A DNA stretch of 36,395 bases from contig JAFSLP010000098.1 in the NCBI GenBank assembly GCA_017448345.1, positions 1 through 36,395 on the forward strand, written 5' to 3'. The notes below the pieces were generated by a model. That model saw only the letters and a list, made by a program, of their open reading frames with translations, made no database searches and was not told the DNA's origin. The position numbers and the translations under genes were made by a program. Of the stretch, positions 32,453 through 36,395 are shown one piece after another. Source of the DNA: Paludibacteraceae bacterium. GTDB lineage: Bacteria; Bacteroidota; Bacteroidia; Bacteroidales; Paludibacteraceae. Each line of letters begins with the position of its first letter. Position 1 is the first letter of the stretch.

Positions 32453-33780
32453 GCGAATAACTTGCCGAACTCTTCGTGCGAGATCTGCTTCTTCTCAATC
32501 TTGGCAACACCCTCCAGGGCATCATAGATTTTGTTCTCAGCCACACGCTCCACGATGCCGCGGAGTTGGTTCTCCTGTTTCAGCATCTCGTTCGCGTAGT
32601 TGGTCAGATACTGGTCATCCACGTGCATCAGACCGTATTGCATGAACTGCATACGCGCTACTTCTTTGGCGTAAGCCTCCACGTCCTCTTTCTGCACGTC
32701 GATGTTGTACTCTTTCATCAGCTGGTCTTTGGCGAGGTGCCATTTCAGCTCGTCCAGCATCTTGTCAAAATCTTTGTCCAGCTCCTCTTGCGTCATCTTC
32801 TCGTTGGTGGCGAGTACCCAGCGTTTGAGGAAATCGACGGGGAACTCTAATTTCTCCATCTTCTTCATGATAGCCTCTTTGGCGTCCAGACCGAATTTGT
32901 ATTTGCTGTCCTCTGCCATGTTTGCCTCTATCTCGGCTTTCACGCGTGCGCGGAACTCTGCCTCGTCTTTCGGAGCGTTCTCGCCGTAAACCTTTGCGAA
33001 CAGCTCGCTGTCAATCTTGGCGGCGGCGTGACGGGTGATCTCCTGAATCTCGAAGGTGAAATCGCTCTTCAGTTCCTTGGCTTGCTCTTTGGTGATACCA
33101 AGCAGCGAACTAACCTCTACCTCGCTGTCAAAAGCCTTGGCGGGGTTGAAGGTCACGGTCTCGCCTTTCTTGGCGCCGATGAATTTCTTCTGCTGTGTCT
33201 TCTGTTTCATGTAGGCAGGATTCAGCACGGCGTTCTCTTTCACTATCTCGCCATCCACTTCTTTGGCAAGACCCTTCACGATGTCGCCTTCGGCTACCTC
33301 CTCAGCGGGCACATACTCGCCGAAACGCTCTGCATAGCTCTTCACTTGGTTCTCCACCATCTCGTCCGTCACCTCAACCGCGTATTCGGTCAGCTTGTTC
33401 TTGCCGTTCAGCTTGGCGTCGAACTCAGGAGCTACTGCGATGTCGAAGGCGAAGGTGAACGTGTCTTGGTTGTCCATGTCGATTGACGGGGTCAACTCGT
33501 TGTTGGGCAGCGGGTCACCGAGAATCTGCAGCTTGTTGTCCTCGATGTGCTTCTGCAGACCTTCGCCTACTTTCTTGTTCAGCACGTCGGCGAGGATCCC
33601 CTTGCCGTACATCTTCTTGACGAGACCGGCTGGCACCATTCCCGGGCGGAAACCCGGCATCTGCGCTTTGTGACGCACTTCTTTCAGTTGTTTGTTTACT
33701 TCTTCCTGATAGTCGGCGGGCTCGATTGTGAGGGTAATCACGCCTGTCAGGTCCTTCAATTCACTTTGTTCAATCTTCAT
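32449..33780 (-). CDS. tig: Trigger factor
   Basis: This 443-aa ribosome-associated chaperone meets nascent chains at the exit tunnel. The N-terminal ribosome-binding motif appears as MPGFRPGMVP (about 41-50). A degenerate PPIase-like middle and a long helical C-terminal domain follow, typical of Bacteroidetes trigger factors. No promoter of the usual form is visible upstream. A 9-bp CTAGT repeat occupies its leader. It overlaps mpl by 4 nt. Confidence 0.94.
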   Translation of the reverse strand: MKIEQSELKDLTGVITLTIEPADYQEEVNKQLKEVRHKAQMPGFRPGMVPAGLVKKMYGKGILADVLNKKVGEGLQKHIEDNKLQILGDPLPNNELTPSIDMDNQDTFTFAFDIAVAPEFDAKLNGKNKLTEYAVEVTDEMVENQVKSYAERFGEYVPAEEVAEGDIVKGLAKEVDGEIVKENAVLNPAYMKQKTQQKKFIGAKKGETVTFNPAKAFDSEVEVSSLLGITKEQAKELKSDFTFEIQEITRHAAAKIDSELFAKVYGENAPKDEAEFRARVKAEIEANMAEDSKYKFGLDAKEAIMKKMEKLEFPVDFLKRWVLATNEKMTQEELDKDFDKMLDELKWHLAKDQLMKEYNIDVQKEDVEAYAKEVARMQFMQYGLMHVDDQYLTNYANEMLKQENQLRGIVERVAENKIYDALEGVAKIEKKQISHEEFGKLFA

Positions 33781-33804
33781 AATATTGTTGTTTTAATGAT
33801 TTTT

Positions 33805-33855
33805 CTAGTTATTCTAGTTAGACTAGTGCGACTAGTTAGACTAGTAGTTCTAGTT
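33805..33855. repeat. CTAGT nonamer array upstream of tig
   Basis: CTAGT occurs at 33805, 33814, 33823, 33832, 33841 and 33850, exactly every 9 bp. The four following bases vary (TATT, TAGA, GCGA, TAGA, AGTT, TCTC). CTAG is otherwise rare here. The array lies 25-75 nt before the tig start codon. Confidence 0.9.
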
Positions 33856-33862
33856 CTCTTTT

Positions 33863-33945
33863 CCCCCTCCCTTGAGGGGTGAAGGGCTTTGCCCGATCGA
33901 ATGTCCGGTGGACATTCGTAGAACAAAACGGGGTGGGGTTTTGAG
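33863..33945. repeat. Composite palindromic element between bipA and tig
   Basis: It begins with CCCCTCCCTTGAGGGGTGAAGG, a copy of the dispersed palindrome. A perfect 9-bp stem follows, CGAATGTCC-GGT-GGACATTCG (33898-33918). It ends in a G-rich AAAACGGGGTGGGGTTTT. The minus-strand reading of the last part can act as a weak terminator after bipA. Confidence 0.75.
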
Positions 33946-33953
33946 GGCCGGGG

Positions 33954-35804
33954 TTATCTCCCCGCTCTCTTCCGCTCCAGCTCGTCAAGGATGATTTTGC
34001 GGATGCGCATCGCGTGTGGGGTTACCTCTACGTACTCGTCCTCTTTGATGTACTCCAGTGCCTCTTCCAGACTCATGCGGATGGGGGGAGGCAGCACGGC
34101 TTTGTCGTCGGCGCTCTTCGATCGCATGTTCGTCAGTTTCTTGCTCTTGGTCACGTTGATGACGATGTCGCCTTCTTTGGCGTTCTCGCCTACTACCTGA
34201 CCGGCATACACCTCTTCCTGCGGGTCGATGAAGAACTTGCCGCGGTCCTGCAGTTTGTCCAGCGCATAGGCATAGGCGGTACCTGCCTCCATCGCAATCA
34301 GCGAACCGTTCGTACGCTTCACGATCTCGCCTTTCCATGGCTGGTACTCAAGGAAACGGTGTGCCATAATCGCCTCGCCGGCGCTCACGTTCATCACGTA
34401 GGTACGCATGCCCATGATGCCGCGGCTCGGTATCGTGAACTCCAGATGCACGCGGTCGTTCACCATCTCCATCTTTGTCATCTCGCCCTTGTGGGTGCTC
34501 ACGAACTCGATGATTTTGCCGCTGCATTCCTCCGGCGTGTTCACCGTCAGGCTCTCTACCGGCTCGCATTTCACGCCGTCTATCTCTTTGATAATCACTT
34601 GCGGCTGACCTACCTGCAGCTCGTATCCCTCGCGGCGCATCGTCTCTATCAGCACGCTCAGGTGCAGCACGCCGCGGCCGAACACACGCCAGCTGCTCTC
34701 CTCTGCGCCTTTCTCCACACGCAGAGCAAGGTTCTTCTCCAGCTCTTTGTTCAACCGGTCTTGGATATGACGGCTGGTCACATATTTGCCGTCCTGACCG
34801 AAGAAAGGACTGTCGTTGATGCAGAATGTCATGCTCATCGTCGGCTCGTCTATCGCTATCGGTTTCAGCGGTTCGGGGTGCTCGGCGTCGCAGATGGTGT
34901 CGCCTATCTCGAATCCGTCAATACCGATCATCGCGCATATATCGCCGTTCTTCACCACGTCGGTCTTCACATGACCCATACCCGAGAACGTGTGCAGCTC
35001 CTTGATCTTCGTCTTGATGATAGTACATCCGTCTAATGAATCCTTGGTACTTGGTACTTTGTCCCTTGGTACCTTGACAAGTGTCACGGCTTGTCCGTCC
35101 TTGAACTCGCCGCGGTGAACCCTTCCGATGGCGATACGGCCCACGTAGCTGTTATAGTCGAGCGAAGTGACCAGCATCTGCGGAGTACCGGGGTTCTCCT
35201 CCGGTGCCGGGATATACTCGATGATGGCATCCATCAGGTCTGTCAGGTCGGTCGTCGGTTTCTTCCAGTCTTTCGACATCCAGCCGTTCTTTGCACTTCC
35301 GTACAGCGTCTGGAAATCCAACTGGTCATCCGTCGCATTGAGGTTGCACATCAGGTCGAACACCTCTTCCTGCACCTCGTCCGGACGGCAGTTCAGCTTG
35401 TCTACTTTGTTGATGACTACAATCGGCTTCAGTCCTAACTCCAAGGCTTTCTGCAGCACAAAACGGGTCTGCGGCATCGGACCCTCAAAGGCATCGACCA
35501 GCAGCAGAACGCCGTCTGCCATGTTCAGTACGCGCTCCACCTCGCCGCCGAAATCCGCGTGACCCGGAGTGTCTATCACGTTGATTTTCACGCCCTTGTA
35601 TTCGATGGCTACGTTCTTCGCAAGGATGGTGATTCCTCTCTCGCGTTCCAAGTCGTTGTTGTCAAGGATCAGCTCTTTCGGCTGGTCGCTGAATTCAGAC
35701 TGCTGCTGTTTCACCACGTTGGCGGTGTACAGCATCTTGTCCACGAGAGTGGTCTTCCCGTGGTCCACATGTGCAATAATTGCTATATTTCGTATATTCT
35801 GCAT
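33954..35804 (-). CDS. bipA: Translational GTPase BipA/TypA
   Basis: This 616-aa ribosome-binding GTPase assists 50S assembly and stress translation. The G1 motif is AHVDHGKTTL (11-20), G3 is DTPGHADFGGEVERV and G4 is NKVDK; EF-Tu-like and EF-G-like domains follow, with a C-terminal BipA domain (MGMRTYVMNVSAGEAIM). A segment in domain II (KVPRDKVPSTKDSLDG) looks inserted between GQAVTLV and TKIKEL. It is encoded by the same 16-nt repeat found in topB. Its promoter is at 35910-35940. It is probably the first gene of a run through tig, mpl and beyond. Confidence 0.96.
   Translation of the reverse strand: MQNIRNIAIIAHVDHGKTTLVDKMLYTANVVKQQQSEFSDQPKELILDNNDLERERGITILAKNVAIEYKGVKINVIDTPGHADFGGEVERVLNMADGVLLLVDAFEGPMPQTRFVLQKALELGLKPIVVINKVDKLNCRPDEVQEEVFDLMCNLNATDDQLDFQTLYGSAKNGWMSKDWKKPTTDLTDLMDAIIEYIPAPEENPGTPQMLVTSLDYNSYVGRIAIGRVHRGEFKDGQAVTLVKVPRDKVPSTKDSLDGCTIIKTKIKELHTFSGMGHVKTDVVKNGDICAMIGIDGFEIGDTICDAEHPEPLKPIAIDEPTMSMTFCINDSPFFGQDGKYVTSRHIQDRLNKELEKNLALRVEKGAEESSWRVFGRGVLHLSVLIETMRREGYELQVGQPQVIIKEIDGVKCEPVESLTVNTPEECSGKIIEFVSTHKGEMTKMEMVNDRVHLEFTIPSRGIMGMRTYVMNVSAGEAIMAHRFLEYQPWKGEIVKRTNGSLIAMEAGTAYAYALDKLQDRGKFFIDPQEEVYAGQVVGENAKEGDIVINVTKSKKLTNMRSKSADDKAVLPPPIRMSLEEALEYIKEDEYVEVTPHAMRIRKIILDELERKRAGR
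35041..35077. repeat. CCAAGTAC word repeat inside bipA
   Basis: On the coding strand this holds AAGTACCAAGTACCAA, identical over 16 nt to the topB insert at 4744-4770 and in the same reading frame, giving D-K-VPSTK here and D-Q-VPSTK in TopB. Confidence 0.8.
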
Positions 35805-35909
35805 AATCTGTGTTTGTATTTCTCCCCGCTATTCTCTTCCCCTTTTCCTTTTTCCCCTTATCTCTTCTCTTTACGCGTGTGCGGAAACGGCACCGCGATA
35901 AATAGCCTG

Positions 35910-35940
35910 CAAAATTACTGCTTTTTTTTGACATATGCAA
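35910..35940 (-). promoter_or_regulatory. bipA promoter
   Basis: On the minus strand TTG (35938-35940) is followed after 20 nt by TAATTTTG (35910-35917). The extended element is the consensus TTGCATATGTC. The leader would be about 100 nt. Confidence 0.82.
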
Positions 35941-36017
35941 GCGCGCACGTATTTTTCTGCTAAAAAAATATATTTTGTCTCTCTTTTTTAATAAATTACC
36001 CTCCTCAGTAGCATTAT

Positions 36018-36088
36018 GCCGCCGGTCCTTTCCTGCCCGTCCGTTTACTCCTCGCCGCCGGTCCTTTCTGCCCGTCCGTTTAGTCCTC
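36018..36088. repeat. Tandem 35-36-bp repeat, two copies
   Basis: Copies at 36018-36053 and 36054-36088 share GCCGCCGGTCCTTTC and TGCCCGTCCGTTTA, differing by one indel and one substitution. Partial echoes (CCCCTCCGGTCC) appear twice further on, near 36113 and 36158. Confidence 0.85.
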
Positions 36089-36112
36089 GCCGCTGTTTCG
36101 GCGAGCTTTTTT
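36086..36112 (+). terminator. Terminator-like hairpin, plus strand
   Basis: CTCGCCG-CTGTTT-CGGCGAG (36086-36105) is followed by CTTTTTT. No plus-strand gene precedes it, so it would end a short untranslated transcript or is incidental. Confidence 0.6.
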
Positions 36113-36268
36113 CCCCTCCGGTCCTGTGCTCGTGCTCTCCGAGCGCGAGTTACCTTCCCCTCCGGTCCAGCTCTCGCGGGTAGTACCGCGCGCCCTCCTC
36201 CCCCATTCATGGGATTGAGGGGACCTCCTTTTCGTTTTTTTGCGTCTCATGCCGCCGCCCGTTTTTGA

Positions 36269-36288
36269 ATCCGCCATGCATGGCGGAT
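36269..36288. repeat. Perfect 20-bp palindrome
   Basis: ATCCGCCATGCATGGCGGAT is identical to its reverse complement. It could be a protein-binding site or part of an intergenic repeat. Confidence 0.85.
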
Positions 36289-36339
36289 CGGGCGGTGGCA
36301 TCTCTTTTTCGTTTTTGTGCCGGCTGAGAGCCGCCTCAA

Positions 36340-36393
36340 TCCATCATTCATCTTCATCATTCCATCATTCATTTTCATCATTCCATCATTCAG
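36340..36393. repeat. 21-bp tandem repeat at the window end
   Basis: TCCATCATTCATYTTCATCAT occurs at 36340-36360 and 36361-36381, with a partial third copy that is cut by the window edge. Confidence 0.85.
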
Positions 36394-36395
36394 CT

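Larger units (their letters stand above)
35941..36395. other. Repeat-rich stretch without a convincing gene
   Basis: I see no protein with recognisable domains. The open frames are compositionally odd (Arg/Gly-rich or Pro/Arg-rich) and arise from the repeats. The stretch holds a 35-36-bp tandem repeat, a terminator-like hairpin, a 20-bp palindrome and a 21-bp tandem repeat that runs off the end of the window. Confidence 0.6.

Noticed and set aside
36018-36088. Possible CRISPR-like repeat
   Set aside because: Two adjacent copies without spacer sequence between them.
35695-36210. Arg/Gly-rich 171-codon frame on the minus strand
   Set aside because: It is a translation of tandem repeats and of the bipA promoter region, with no start context or domain.

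Overview
The window looks like chromosomal DNA of a Bacteroidales-type member of the Bacteroidota. The evidence is a SusC/SusD pair, several promoters of the Bacteroidetes type (TTG, 20 nt, TAnnTTTG), a DUF4924-type protein, a Bacteroidetes-type Wza/Wzc export pair, and Mpl, which implies diaminopimelate peptidoglycan. I cannot name the genus.

Layout. 1-5387 (+): an outer-membrane polysaccharide-export lipoprotein, a Wzc-type chain-length tyrosine kinase and topoisomerase III (topB), closely packed behind one promoter. 5429-13991 (+): a compact pectin-utilisation operon with a SusC-like transporter, a SusD-like lipoprotein, a PL1-type pectate lyase lipoprotein and a GH28 polygalacturonase. 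14004-14912 (+): a separately promoted 241-aa secreted protein of unknown function, with codon use suggesting strong expression, closed by a terminator. 15136-17960 (-): recA followed by a COG2509-like FAD protein. 17969-21065 (-): one promoter apparently serves tRNA-Gln, rplY (L25), pth, an S4/Hsp15-like protein, a DUF4924-like protein and nth. 21128-23690 (-): ansA-pepD. 23745-24298 (-): a Spy/CpxP-like periplasmic protein. 24481-27242 (+): an OmpR-family response regulator with a degenerate receiver domain, then rpe and comEC. 27256-28650 (+): tyrS. 28629-35940 (-): bipA, tig, mpl, a Nudix hydrolase, a dCMP deaminase and an S41 protease, probably one long transcript. 35941-36395 has no convincing gene and is repeat-rich.

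Two cross-cutting observations stand out. First, seven promoters share an extended -33 element, TTGYRYATGTS, at an identical 20-nt distance from the -7 box. They serve translation, recA, bipA, the export operon, the regulator and the secreted protein. The pectin operon and ansA lack it. Second, the region carries many families of short word-like repeats. They lie between genes, in leaders, and in frame inside otherwise conserved proteins (TopB, BipA, the S41 protease and the FAD protein). One 16-nt repeat encodes nearly the same peptide, D-(Q/K)-VPSTK, in both TopB and BipA. One G/C-rich palindromic family has copies in intergenic DNA and one in frame inside the FAD protein gene, which recalls the Rickettsia palindromic elements.

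I did not find a CRISPR array, phage, transposase or defence island. The best candidates for undescribed biology are the in-frame repeat insertions, the extended promoter element, the Glu-for-Asp response regulator, and the secreted protein with its hairpin-forming promoter.
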